A DNA stretch of 64,000 bases from contig NC_082700.1 in NCBI RefSeq assembly GCF_949987515.2, forward strand, positions 35,799,380 to 35,863,379, written 5' to 3'. The notes under the pieces are model-generated. The model was not told where the DNA came from. It saw only the letters and a program-made list of their open reading frames with translations, and did not search any database. Shown here piece after piece: positions 44,131 through 56,121 of the stretch; positions within the stretch are counted from its first letter, which is position 1, and each line of letters opens with the position of its first letter. Origin of the DNA: Delphinus delphis (Eukaryota > Chordata > Mammalia > Artiodactyla > Delphinidae). The translations under genes and the position numbers were made by a program.

Positions 44131-46329
44131 TTCTGGAAGTTTTGTGACATTATAGGATGACTTGGACAGTTTTTAACATCTCAGTTTGAAAAATTAGAGA
44201 AGTGTATTTGTTCCCTACATACGTAGTGACGTTGACCAATTGTTATACTCCATTACTGGTATAATCATTTATAAAACTCTAGCTTCTAATTCTGCTATCT
44301 ATAGCAGACATAAAATTACACAGCATATACACACACTTACCTAGGTCCAAACAAAATGTTAATAGGCTAAGAAATGTAAAACAAAGTAGCTTTCTCTAAA
44401 TCAAGCCATTTTCAGAGTACTCCAAAGGTGAAAGTGACCCAACTAACAGTAAGGTAGTTCTTGACGTTAACTAAGACTTTACCTGAAGAGCCTAATTGTA
44501 TTGATGTTAGAGTTGCAAATATGCAGAAGGCAACTGGAAACTGCTTGATATCATTGTTTAGCTAAAAGGCACAGCTAAAATACTGTTCTCTTTGTAATTC
44601 CCATGATAAGAAGCTGGAAATTTAAATGAATGTTGGAAGCTCAAAAATTGTCAAATATAGAAGTATGGTTCTGGAAAAAAAAAACAATGATCAGCACTAG
44701 GCTTACAGATGATTTTCTCACTTTACTGGAGAAATGTCTGCAGGAAAAAAAAAAACAAACAAACAAAAAAAACAAGGAACATAGCCTGGTCAAATCTCCT
44801 GGTAAACAGTCTGTGAGAAACATTTTGCAAATGTATTAAAGTATTTACTAGTAGAAGAGTCCTTATCTATGGAGGGGTCTTAGAAGGATGCACCTATTTG
44901 AATTGCTTAATAAAAACACACTTAGAATGTATGGATTTATGAACATGGCTCCCTGGTAAAAGTCCTGTATGCTATACAAATATCAGAGTATAAAATGGAG
45001 ATTTCTCTTGACTGAAACAGCTATTTTTTTTTTTTTTTGGTGTAATTGATGCAGCTTCAAACATTATTTAGAGATTTCATATGTTACTCTGGACCAGAAT
45101 ATACTCTTATGTAGCAAAAAAAGATGTAACAGCTGCAGTGGCAATCCTAGACTTCTCTCTGCTTATACACCGTGATTATTTCTATCCTTGAAATTTTTCT
45201 GAAAGCTCAATCTCTGATTGTGTGTCTGATTTGACAATGCAGCTCTTTGTGTTATTGCAGAATTGTTTAAGCAATTATGTTTTAACTTATTTTGTATACC
45301 TTTTCTAAAACTAAATGGTGTGTATTTCATAAGAACATGAAATTAGGTATTGAATGTGATTCATGGGGACTTATTTTAAATTGGATTTTAAATGAGTTTG
45401 GAATTTTAGGCTAACAGGGATCCTTATGTTAGTTGGTTCTTTTAATTAGAGTAGCAGTAATATAAACTACTATAGATACTAACATATTACATACTACACC
45501 AAGGATTAGTTTATCTTTTGATAAGTAATTCTGGATATTTACCAGGAATAATAAATTTTAGTACATATTTTCCCTTATATTTATTCTAAACAAATCTCTT
45601 TCTGACAATAATTTGTTTTCATTTATTATTTACAATATCCTTTTCCCCAAACATCAAACATTTTACTCCTTGGTTTTCTGCCACTTCAATTCCCTAAACC
45701 TGAATATTGTTTAAGCCAACCTTCTGCCTTTCCCAATCTTAATTCTGAATAGAATTAAACAAATTACATGACCATGATCTCTAAACTCTTAAGGATTCTC
45801 AATTTTATACAGCAGCCCTTCTAGACTCTCTCCGTTCTTAATATTCTCCATGATACTCAAAACTCTCACTTCATAGACTCCTTCTCATACAACACAGTTT
45901 TGCCTCCTAATTCACAAATTAACAAATTTAATGAGATGCATATTTTGCTGGTATTTTAAGCTTTTGATCTAAAAAACTGTCTGAATTGTAATACCACCTT
46001 CCTCTTAACCTTCCATTTGAGATGATTTTTTGTTTGTTTTCCTGGAGGACGGTAACTTCCCCATTCTTTATGTCAACTTACATCTTGCTGCCTATTTGGG
46101 CCTTATTCCATTAGTTGTTCTTTCTTCAGTTTTATTGTAATTTATTATTATTTTAATCCCTCTTATTCTTCTTTCTGTCTTGTTCATGCCACTCCATTTT
46201 AACTGAAATTTAAAAAAAAGAAATGGACATAAGTAAAGAATCTAATCATAAAAACTGCCATACTATCATAATCTATCTTGTATAGTTAGTGAAGTATTTC
46301 CCTTCTCTAAAGAGTACAAGCTCTTAAAA
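44131..46329. other. Unassigned AT-rich DNA
   Basis: A-rich runs near 44742-44774 and a T run near 45025-45039. No gene recognised. Confidence 0.5.
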
Positions 46330-46960
46330 GAGTAGTCTACAGTTTTTTTATCTCCAATTTCATATTTATTCTTTTGGCATTTTGCCTACCTTTCCACTTA
46401 CAGGGTTCTCCCCAAGGTTACCAAAGACATCTTAGTTTCCAATTTCAATAGTTGTTGTTGCTTTTTACTCTCTGATTTCTGTGGAGTAAATGAAAATTGT
46501 TGATCAGTCATCTTTCATCTTGCAAATGGGATGAAACAATTGGTCTTTCCTCTAACTTCTCTAATGCTTATTGCCAGTGTTCTTTTTGGCTCTTCATCTC
46601 AGGCTGGCTCCTTAAAATTTAGTGCTTCCTGGATTCCTTCACTGACCTGCTCTCATTCTATTCATTTATATTTACATAAATGATTTTATGTAAATTTGAT
46701 TTATTTAAAATAAATTTATATTTATTTATTTTAAGCATTCTCATGGCTTTTGCCAGTGCCTAATGTCCATAATCCTTAAATCCCTCTTTCCTGCTACTGC
46801 TTTCTCCTGAAATACAGACCAAAATTTCTAAATATATGTTGACTGTCTGTACTTTGATTAATTTAACTTGTCCAAATCTTTGCTCCTCAGTATTTGTTGC
46901 CCTCAAAACATACACTAGAAGGTATCATTCACTCAGTTATACAAGAAGAGACCCAGAAAT
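46330..46960 (+). mobile_element. L2 LINE remnant, plus strand
   Basis: 'aaggttaccaaagacatct', 'ttcactgacctgctctcat', 'attctcatggctttt' and 'ttgattaatttaacttgtc' fall in the order of the L2 coding region. Strongly diverged; limits approximate. Confidence 0.6.
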
Positions 46961-47603
46961 TACCTGGAGCAGAGATTCTCACTGTGGTGTGCCTGATATT
47001 GTTCATCTCTGCCCATGTTGTCAGGTGATTTCCTTTGCTAAGTTATTTATCCCAATGTGCTATAAAATAGAATTACTTTTTGTGCTTCATGATGTAAGAA
47101 AAGCATAGACTTCTTACATATTCTAATTTCTGATAACTTAAGAAATCATTAAATTTGGTCAAATCAGCATCTGAAAGGCCTCTCAAAACTGCTTCTTATT
47201 TCCTATCACCCTACCCCCATTCTTTTGTTAAGAACCTTTTCTTTTTTTTTAACATCTTTATTGGAGTATAATTGCTTTACAATGGTGTGTTAGTTTCTGC
47301 TTTATAACAAAGTGATCAGCTATACATATACATATATCCCCATATCTCCTCCCTCTTGTGTCTCCCTCCCGCCCTACCTATCCCACCCCTCTAGGTGGTC
47401 ACAAAGCACCGAGCTATGCACCCTCTGCTATGCAGCTGCTTCCCACTAGCTATCTATTTTACATTTGGTAGTATATGTAATGCCACTCTCTCACTTCGTC
47501 CCAGCTTACCCTACCCCATCCCTGTGTCCTCAAGTCCATTCTCTATGTCTGTGTCTTTATTCCTGTCATGTTCCTAGGTTCTTGATAACTTTTTTTTTTT
47601 TTT

Positions 47604-50600
47604 TTAGATTCCATATATATGTGTTAGCATATGCTATTTGCTTTTCTCTTTCTGACTTACTTCACTCTGTATGACAGACTCTAGGTCCATCCACCTCACT
47701 ACAAAAAACTCAATTACATTTATTTTATGGCTGAGTAATATTCCATTGTATATATGTGCCACATCCTCTTTATCCATTCATCTATCGATGGACACTTAGG
47801 TTGTTTCCATGTCCTGGCTATTGTAAATATAGCAGCAATAAACATTGTGCTGCATGACTTTTTTGAATTATGGTTTTCTCAGGGTATATGCCCAGGAGTG
47901 GGATTGCTGAGTTTTATTTTTAGTTTTTTAAGGAACCTCCATACTACTCTGCATAGTGGCTGTATTAATTTACATTCCCACCAACAGAACAAGAAGGTTC
48001 CCTTTTCTCCATGCCCTCTCCAGTATTTATTGTTTGCAGTTTTTTGATGATGGTCATTCTGACTGGTATGAGGTGATACCTCACTGTAGTTTTGATTTGA
48101 ATTTCTCTAATGATTAGTGATGTTCAGCACTCTTTCATGAGTTTTTTGGCAATCTGTATATCTTCTTTGAAGATATATCTATTTAGGTTCTGCCCATTTT
48201 TGCATTGGGTTGTTTGTTTTTTATATATGAATCTGCATGAGCTGCTTGTAAATTGTAGAGATTAATCCTTTGTCAGTTGCTTTATTTGCAAATATTTTTT
48301 CCCATTCTGACTGTTGTCTTTTCATCCTGTTTATGATTTCCTTTGCTATGTAAAAGGTTTGGGTTTTAAGTTTTATTAGGTCCCATTTGCTTATTTTTGT
48401 TTTTATTTCCACTTCTCTATGAGGCAGGTCAAAAAGGATCTTGCTGTGATTTAAGTCATAGAGTGTTCTGCCTATGTTTTCCTCTAAGAGTTTTATAGTG
48501 TCTGGCTTTACATTTGTGTATTTAATGCATTTTGAGTTTATTTTTGTGTATGGTGTTAGAGAGTGTTCTAATTCCATTCTTTTACATGTAGCTGTCCAGT
48601 TCTCCCAGCACAACTTATTGAAGAGGATGTCTTTTCTCCACTGTATATTCTTGCTTCCTTTATCAAAAATAAGGTGACCATGTGTTCATGGGATTAACTC
48701 TGGGCTTTCTATCCTGTTCCATTGATCTATATTTGTGTTTTTGTGCAAGTACCATACTGTCTTGATTACTGTAGCTTTGTAGTATAGTTTGAAGTCAGGG
48801 AGTCTGATTCCTCCAGCTCCATTTTTCGTTCTCAAGATTGCTTTGGATATTCAGGGTCTTTTGTGTTTCCACACAAATTGTGAAATTCTTTGCTCTAGTC
48901 CTGGGAAAAATGTCATTGGTCATTTGATAGGGATTGCATTGAATCTGTAGATTGCTTTGGATAGTATAGTCATTTTCACAATGTTGATTCTTCCAGTCCA
49001 AGAACATGATATATCTCTCCATCTATTTGTATCATCTTTAATTATTTTCATCAGTGTCTTATAGTTTTCTGCATACAGGTCTTTTGACTCCTTAGGTAGG
49101 TTTATTCCTAGGTATTTTATTCTTTTGGTTGCAATGGTAAATGCGAGTGTTTCCTTAATTTATCTTTTGGATTTTTTAGCATTAGTGTATAGGAATGCAA
49201 GAGATTACTGTGCATTAATGTTGTATCCTGCTACTTTACCGAATTCATTGATTAGCTCTAGTAGTTTTCTGGTAAAGTCTTTAGGATTCTCTATGTATAG
49301 TATCATGTCATCTGCAAACATGGACAGCTTTACTTCTTCTTTTCTGATTTGGATTCCTTTTATTTTTTCTTCTCTGATTGATGTGGCTAAAACTTCCAAA
49401 ACTACGTTGAATAAAAGTGATGAGAGAGGGCTTTGTCTTGTTCCTGGTTTAGTGGAAATGGTTTAAGTTTTTCAACATTGAGGACGATGTTGGCTGTGTG
49501 TTTGTCATGTACAGCCTTTATTATGTTGAGTTCAGTTCCCTATATGCCCAGTTTCTGGAGGGTTTTTACCATAAATGGGTGCTGAATTTTGTCATAACCT
49601 TTTTCTGCATCTATTCAGATGATCCTATCATTTCTCTCCTTCAATTTGTTATTATGGTGTATCACATTGATTGGTTTGCAAATATTGAAGAATTCTTGCA
49701 TTCCTGGGATAAACCTCACTTGATCATGGTGCATGATCCTTTTAATAAGCTGTTGGATTCTGTTTGCTAGTATTTTGTTGAGGATTTTTGCATCTATGTT
49801 CAACAGTGATATTGGCCTTTAGTTTTCTATACTTGTGACATCTTTGCCTGGTTTTGGTATCAGGGTGATGATGGCCTCACAGAATGAGTTTGGGAGTGTT
49901 GCTCCCTCTGTTATTTTTTGCAAGAGTTTGAGAAGGATAGGAGTTAGCTCTTCTCTAAATGTTTGACAGAATTCGCCTGTGAAGCCACTGGTCCTGGGCT
50001 TTTGCTTGTTGGAAGATTTTTAACCACAGTTTCAATTTCAGTGCTTATGATTGGTTTGTTCATATTTTCTACTTCTTCCTGGTTCAGTCTGGCAGGATGT
50101 GCATTTCTAAGTATTTGTCCATTTCTTCCAGGTTGTCCATTTTATTGGCACAGAGTTGCTTGTAGTAATCTCTCATGATCCTTTGTATTTCTGCAGTGTC
50201 AGTTGTTACTTCTCCTTTTTCATTTCTAATTCTATTGATTTGAATCTTCTCCCTTTTTTTCTTGATGAGTCTGTCTAATGGTTTATAAATTTTGTTTATC
50301 TTCTCAAAGAACCAGCTTTTGGTTTTATGGATCTTTGCTATTGTTTCCTTCATTTCTTTTTCATTTATTTCTGATCTGATCTTTATGATTTCTTTCCATC
50401 TGCTAACTTTGGGTTTTTTTTTTTTTCTTCTTCTTTCCCTATTTGCTTTAGGTACAAGGTTAGGTTTTTTATTTAAGATGTTTTCTGTTTCTTAAGGTAT
50501 GATTGTATTGCTATAAACTTTCCTCTTAGAACTGCTTTTGCTGCATCCCATAGGTTTTGAGTTATCGTGTGTGCATTGTCATTTGTTTCTAGGTATATTT

Positions 50601-51397
50601 TAATTTCTTCAGTGATCACTTCGTTATTAAGTAGTGTATTGTTTAGCCTCCATGTATTTGTATTTTTTAGATATTTTCCTGTAATTGATATCTAGTCTCA
50701 TAGCATTGTGGTTGAAAAAGATACTTGATACAATTTCAATTTTCTTAAATTTACCTAGGCTTGATTTGTGACCCAAGATATGATCTACCCTGGAGAATGT
50801 TCCATGAGCACTTGAGAAGAAAGTGTAATCTGCTGTTTTTGGATGGAATGTCCTATAAATATCAATTAAGTCCATCTTGTTTAATGTATCAGTTAAAGCT
50901 TGTGTTTCCTTATTTATTTGTATTTTGATCTGTCCATTGGTGAAAGTGGGGTGTTAAAATCTGCTACTATGAATGTGTTACTGTCGATTTCCCCTTTTAT
51001 TAGTATTTAGGCTGTTAGTATTTGCCTTATATATTGAGGTGCTCCTTGTTGGGTGCATAAATATTTACAATTGTTATATCTTCTTCTTGGATCAATCCCT
51101 TGATCATTATATATTGTCCTTCTTTGTCTCTTGTAATAGTGTTTATTTTAAAGTCTATTATTTCTGATATGAGAATTGCTACTCCAGCTTTTTTTTGATT
51201 TCCATTAGGATGGAACATCTTTTTCCATCCCCTCACTTTCAGTCTGTATGTGTCCCTAGGTCTGAAGTGGGTCTCTTGTAGACAGTATATATACAGGTCT
51301 TTTTTTGTATCCATTCAGCCAGTCTGTGTCTTTTGGTGGGAACATTTAATCCATTTGCATTTAAGGTAATTATCAATATGTATGTTCCTATTCCCAT
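47604..51397 (-). pseudogene. L1 ORF2 remnant, minus strand
   Basis: The start codon corresponds to CAT 51395-51397 and the stop to TTA 47604-47606. Readable pieces: endonuclease 51314-51027 (QETHFRPRDTYRLKVRGWKK) and 50875-50627 (DHILGHKSSLGKFKK); RT N-terminal region 50353-50084; 49803-49615 ([18 protein letters not shown]); 49399-49205, which keeps FADDM; and the C-terminal region 48613-48221. Many frameshifts and stops. No activity possible. Confidence 0.93.
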
Positions 51398-51455
51398 TAT
51401 CTTAATTGTTTTGGGTTTGTTATTGTTGGTATTTTCCTTCTATTGTGTTTCTTGC

Positions 51456-52344
51456 CTAGAGATGTTCCTTTAGCATTTGTTGTAAAGCTGGTTTTGTGGT
51501 GCTGAATTCTCTCAGATTTTGCTTGTCTGTAAAGGTTTTAATTTCTCCTTCAAATCTGAATGAGATCCTTGCTGGGTAGAGTAATCTTGGTTGTAGGTTT
51601 TTCTCCTTCACCACTTTAAATATGTCCTGCCAGTCCCTTCTGGCTTGCAGAGTTTCTGCTGAAAGATCAGCTGTTGACCTTTTGGGGATTCCCTTGTGTA
51701 TTATTTTTTGTTTTTCCCTTACTGTTTTAATGTGTTTTCTTTGTACTTAATTTTTGATAGTTTGATTAATATGTGTCTTGGCATGTCTCTCCTTGGATTT
51801 ATCCTGTATGGGACTTTCGGTGCTTCCTGGACTAGATTAACTATTTCCTTTCCCATATTAGGGAAGTTTTCAACTATAATCTCTTCAAATATTTTCTCAG
51901 TCCCTTTCTTTTTCTCTTCTTCTGGAACCCTATAATTTGAATGTTGGTGTGTTTAATGTTGTTCCAGAGGTCTCTCAGACTGTCCTCATTTCTTCTCATT
52001 CTTTTTTCTTTATTCTGCTCTGCAGTAATTATTTCCACTATTTTATCTTCCAGGTCACTCATGCGTTTTTGTGCTTCAGTTATTCTGCTATTGATCCCTT
52101 CTAGAGTATTTTTAATTTCATTTATTGTGTTGTTAATCATTGTTTGTTTCCTTTTTAGTTCTTCTTGGTCTTTGTTAAATGTTTCTTGCCTTTTCTCTTT
52201 TCCATTTCCAAGATATTGTATCATCTTTCCTATAATTATTCTGAATTCTTTTTCAGGTAGACTGCTTATTTCCTCTTCATTTTTTAGGTCTGGTGGGTTT
52301 TTACCTTGCTCCTTCATCTGCTCTGTGTTTTTCTGTCTTCTCAT
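51456..52344 (-). pseudogene. L1 ORF1 remnant, minus strand
   Basis: Starts MRRQKNTEQMKEQ at 52344 and ends at TAG (plus-strand 51456-51458). The coiled-coil part is readable down to ~51880, where the frame is lost at FQKKRKRKG. The total span is not a multiple of three, consistent with a net frameshift. Confidence 0.92.
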
Positions 52345-52882
52345 TTTGCTTATCTTACTGTGTTTGGTGTCTCCTTTTTGCAGGCTGCAGGTTCGTAGTT
52401 CCCGCTCTTTTTGGTGTCTGTTCCCAGTGGCTAAAGTTGGTTCAGTGGGTTGAGTAGGCTTCCTAGTGGAGGGGACTAGTGCCTGTGTTCTGGTGGATGA
52501 GGCTGGATCTTATATTTTTGGTGGGAAGGTTCACATCTCTTGGTGTGTTTTGGGGTGTCTGTGGACTTATGATTTTAGGCAGCCTCTCTGTTAATGGGTG
52601 GAGTTGTGTTCCTTTCTTGGTAGTTGTTTGGCATAAGGTGTCCAGCACTGTAGCTTCCTGGTCATTGAGTGCAGCTGGGTCTTGGCATTGAGATGGAAAT
52701 CTCTGGGATATTTTTGCCTTTTGATATTACGTGGAGCTGGAAAGTCTCTTGTGGAAAAGTGTCCTGAAGTTGGCTCTCCCACCTCAGAGGCACAGCACTG
52801 ACTCCTGGCTGGAGCACCAAGCACCTTTCATCCACATAGCTCAGAATAAAAGGGAGAAAAAGTAGAAAGAAAGAGAGAAATA

Positions 52883-52950
<68 letters not shown>

Positions 52951-54085
52951 GGATACAATTAAATAAAGTATGATAAAATAAAACAATTTAAATAAAAAAT
53001 AATTATTAAGAAAAAAATTTTTTTAAAGTAAAAAAAAGAAAAAATGGAACCCTAGGACAAATGGTGAAAGCAAAGCTATACAGATAAAATCTCACACAGA
53101 AGCATACACATACACACTCATTAAAAGAGGAAAAGGAAAAAAAATTATATATCTTGCTCTCAAAGTCCACCTCCTCAATTTGGGATTATTTGTTGTTTCT
53201 TCAGGTATTCCACAGATGCAGGGTACATCAAGTTGATTATGGAGGTTTAATCCACTGTTCCTGAGGCTGCTGGGAGAAATTTCCCTTTCTCTTTTTTGTT
53301 CGCACAGCTGCAGGGGTTCAGCTTTGGATTTGGCCCTGCCTCTGCATGTAGGTCGCCTGAGGGCGTCTGTTCCTTGCTCAGACAGGACGGGGTTAAAGGA
53401 GCTGCTGATTCGGGGGCTCTGGCTCACTCAGGCCGTGGCTAGGGAGGAGGGCAGATGCGGGGCAAGCCTGCAGTGGGAGAGGCCAGCATGATGTTGCACC
53501 AGCCTGAGGCGTGCCGTGCCTTCTCCCGGGGAAGTTGTCCGTGGATCTCGGGACCCTGGCGGTGGCGGGCTGCACATGCTCCTGGGAGGGGTGGTGTGGA
53601 CAGTGACCTGTGCTCGCACACAGGCTTCTTGGTGGTGGCAGCAGCAGCCTTAGCATCTCATGCCCGTCTCTGGTGTTTGCACTGTTAGACGCAGCTGCGC
53701 CTGTCTCTGGACCTCCTTTAAGCAGTGCTCTTAATCCCCTCTCCTCATGCACCAGGAAACAAAGAGGGAAGAAAAAGTCTCTTGCCTCCTCGGCAGTTCC
53801 AGACTTTTTCCCGGACTCCCTCCTGGCTAGCCGTGGTGCAGTAACCCCTTCAGGCTATGTTCACGCCACCAGTTCTCTCCCTGGGATCAAATTGAAGCCC
53901 GAGCCTCAGCTCCCAGCCCCTGCCCACCCCGGCGGGTGAGCTGACAAGCCTCTCTGTCTAGTGAGTAAAGGTTGGCACAGATCCTCTGTGCAGGAATCTC
54001 TCTTTGCCCTCCGCACCCCTGTTGCTGCACTCTCCTCCATGGCTCCAAAGCTTCCCTGCTTTGCCACCTGCAGTTTCCGCCCACC
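52345..54085 (-). promoter_or_regulatory. L1 5' UTR, minus strand, single-copy form
   Basis: About 1.74 kb. It carries one copy of the segment duplicated in the plus-strand L1, with its AAAG tract at 52882-52950. The GC-rich part (53300-54080) has few CpGs left. The antisense (plus-strand) frame at 53455-53688, starting with ATG, corresponds to the antisense frame of the plus-strand L1. Confidence 0.85.
52882..52950. repeat. (AAAG)n microsatellite in L1 5' UTR
   Basis: About 17 AAAG units on the plus strand; reverse-complement homologue of 13264-13340. Confidence 0.95.
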
Positions 54086-54089
54086 CATA

Positions 54090-55166
54090 ACTTTTTAAAA
54101 ATTTCTGATCTTATCTTTATGATTTTTTTCCTTCTGCTAACTTTGGGGGTTTTTTGTTCTTTCTCTAATTGCTTTAGGTGTAAGGTTAGGTTTTTTATTT
54201 AAGATGTTTCTTCTTTCTTGAAGTAGGATTGTATTGCTATAAACTTCCATATTAGAATGGCTTTTGCTGCATCCCATAGGTTTTGGGTCATCTTGTTTTC
54301 ATTGTCCTTTGTTTCTAGGTATTTTTTGATTTCCCCTTTGATTTCTTCAGTGATCTCTTGGTTATTTAGTAGTGTATTATTTAGCCTCCATGTGTTTGTA
54401 CTTTTTACAGATTTATTCCTGTAATTGATATCTAGTCTCATAGCATTGTGGTCAGAAAAAGGTACTTGATACCATTTGAATTTTCTTAAATTTACCAAGG
54501 CTTGATTTGTGAAACAAGGTATGATCTCTCCTGGAGAATGTTCCATGAGCACTTGAGAAGAATGTGTATTCTGTTGTTTTTGGATGGGATGTCCTATAAA
54601 TATCAATTAACTCCATCTTGTTTAATGTATCATTTAAAGGTTGTGTTTCCTTATTTATTTTCATTTTGGAAGATCTGTCCACCTGTGAAAGTGGGGTGTT
54701 TAAGTATCCTACTATGATTGTGTTACTGTTGATTTCCCCTTTTATGGCTGTTAGCATTTGCTTTATGTATTGAGGTGTTCCTATGTTGGAACATATAGGA
54801 TAACAAGATATTATATTATAACAATTTACAATTGTTATATCTTCTTCTAGGATTGATCCCTTAATCATTATGTAGTGTCCTTCTTTGTCTTTTGTAATAG
54901 TCTTTATTTTTAAGTCTATTTGGTCTGATATGAGAATTGCTACTCCAGCTTCTTTTGATTTCCAGTTGCATGGAATATCTTCTTCCATCACCTAACTTTC
55001 AGTCTGTGTCCTTTGTAGACAGTGTAGAATGAAGTGTGTCTCTTGTAGACAGTGTAGATACAGTTCTTTTTATTTGTATCCTTTCAGCCAGTCTATGTCT
55101 TTTGATTGGCACATTTAATCCATTTACATTTAAGGTAATTATCAATATGTATGTTCCTATTACCAT
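54090..55166 (-). pseudogene. L1 ORF2 N-terminal remnant (endonuclease part)
   Basis: Start codon at plus-strand 55164-55166. 54991-54452 keeps GHYIMIKGSILEEDITIVN and the DLNTPL-equivalent YLNTPLSQVD; 54606-54199 keeps SDHNAMRLDINYRN. A ~25-bp AT-rich insertion interrupts it near 54790-54830. Truncated at ~54090, before the RT domain. Confidence 0.9.
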
Positions 55167-55224
55167 TTTCTTAATTGTTTTGGGTTTGTTATTGTAGGTC
55201 TTTTACTTCTCTTATGTTTCCTGC

Positions 55225-56121
55225 CTAGAGAAGTTCCTTTAGCATTTGTTGTAAAGCTGATTTGTTGGTGCTGAATTCTCTTAGCTTTTGCTTGTCTATA
55301 AAGTTTTTAATTCTCCATCGAATCTGAATGAGATCCTTGCTGGGTAGAGTAATCTTAGTTGTAGATTTTTCCCTTTCCTCACTTTAAATATGTCCTGCCA
55401 CTCTCTTCTGTCTTGCACAGTTTCTGCTCAAAGATCAGCTGTTAACCTAATAGGGATTCCTTTGTATATTATTTGTTGTTTTTCCCTTGCTGCTTTTAAT
55501 ATCTTTTCTGTATATTTAATTTTTGATAGTTTGATTAATATGTGTCTTGGCATGTTTCTCCTTGGATTTATCCTGTACCGGACTCTCTGCACATCCTGGA
55601 CTTAATTGAATATTTCCTACCCATATTAGGGAAGTTTACAACTATAATCTCTTCAAATATTTTCTCAGTCCTTTTTTTTTTCTCTTCTTCTTCTGGGCCC
55701 CTTTTAATTTGAATGTTGGCATGTTTAATGTTGTCCCAGAAGTCTCTGAGACTGTCTTCAATTATTTTCATTCTTTTTTCTTTATTCTGCTCAGCAGTAG
55801 TTATTTCCACTATTTTATCTTTTATCTTCCATATCACTTATCTGTTCTTCTGCCTCAGTTATACTGTTATTGATTTCTCCTAGTGAATTTTTAATTTCAT
55901 TTATTTTGTTGTTAATCATTGTTTGTTTGCACTTTAGTTCTTCTAGGTCCTGGTTAAACGTTTCTTGTACTTTCTTCATTGTATTTCCAAGATTTTGGAT
56001 CATCTTTATTATCATTACTCTGAAATATTTTTCAGGTAGACTGCCTATTTCCTCTTCATTTTTTAGGTCTGGTGGATTTTTACCTTGCCCTTTCACCTGG
56101 GTGTGTTTCTCTGTTTCTAAT
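55225..56121 (-). pseudogene. L1 ORF1 remnant of the second element
   Basis: The position of the expected start codon (plus-strand 56119-56121) reads ATT on the sense strand, so the start is lost. Readable frames 56096-55815 (KGQGKNPPDLKNEEEIGSLP) and 55837-55568 (SLRDFWDNIKHANIQI) lie in different phases. Stop TAG at plus-strand 55225-55227. Confidence 0.9.

Larger units (their letters stand above)
47252..54085 (-). mobile_element. Nearly full-length L1 LINE, minus strand (left part of a compound element)
   Basis: T tail then antisense 3' UTR at 47252, ORF2 remnant 47604-51397, ORF1 remnant 51456-52344 and a 5' UTR to 54085. Compared with the plus-strand L1 at 11852, the 5' end lacks about the first 280 bp, including the YY1-like start. 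Frames are heavily broken and most CpGs are lost, so it is older than that copy. At 54085 it abuts ORF2 sequence of another L1 in the same orientation. Confidence 0.94.
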
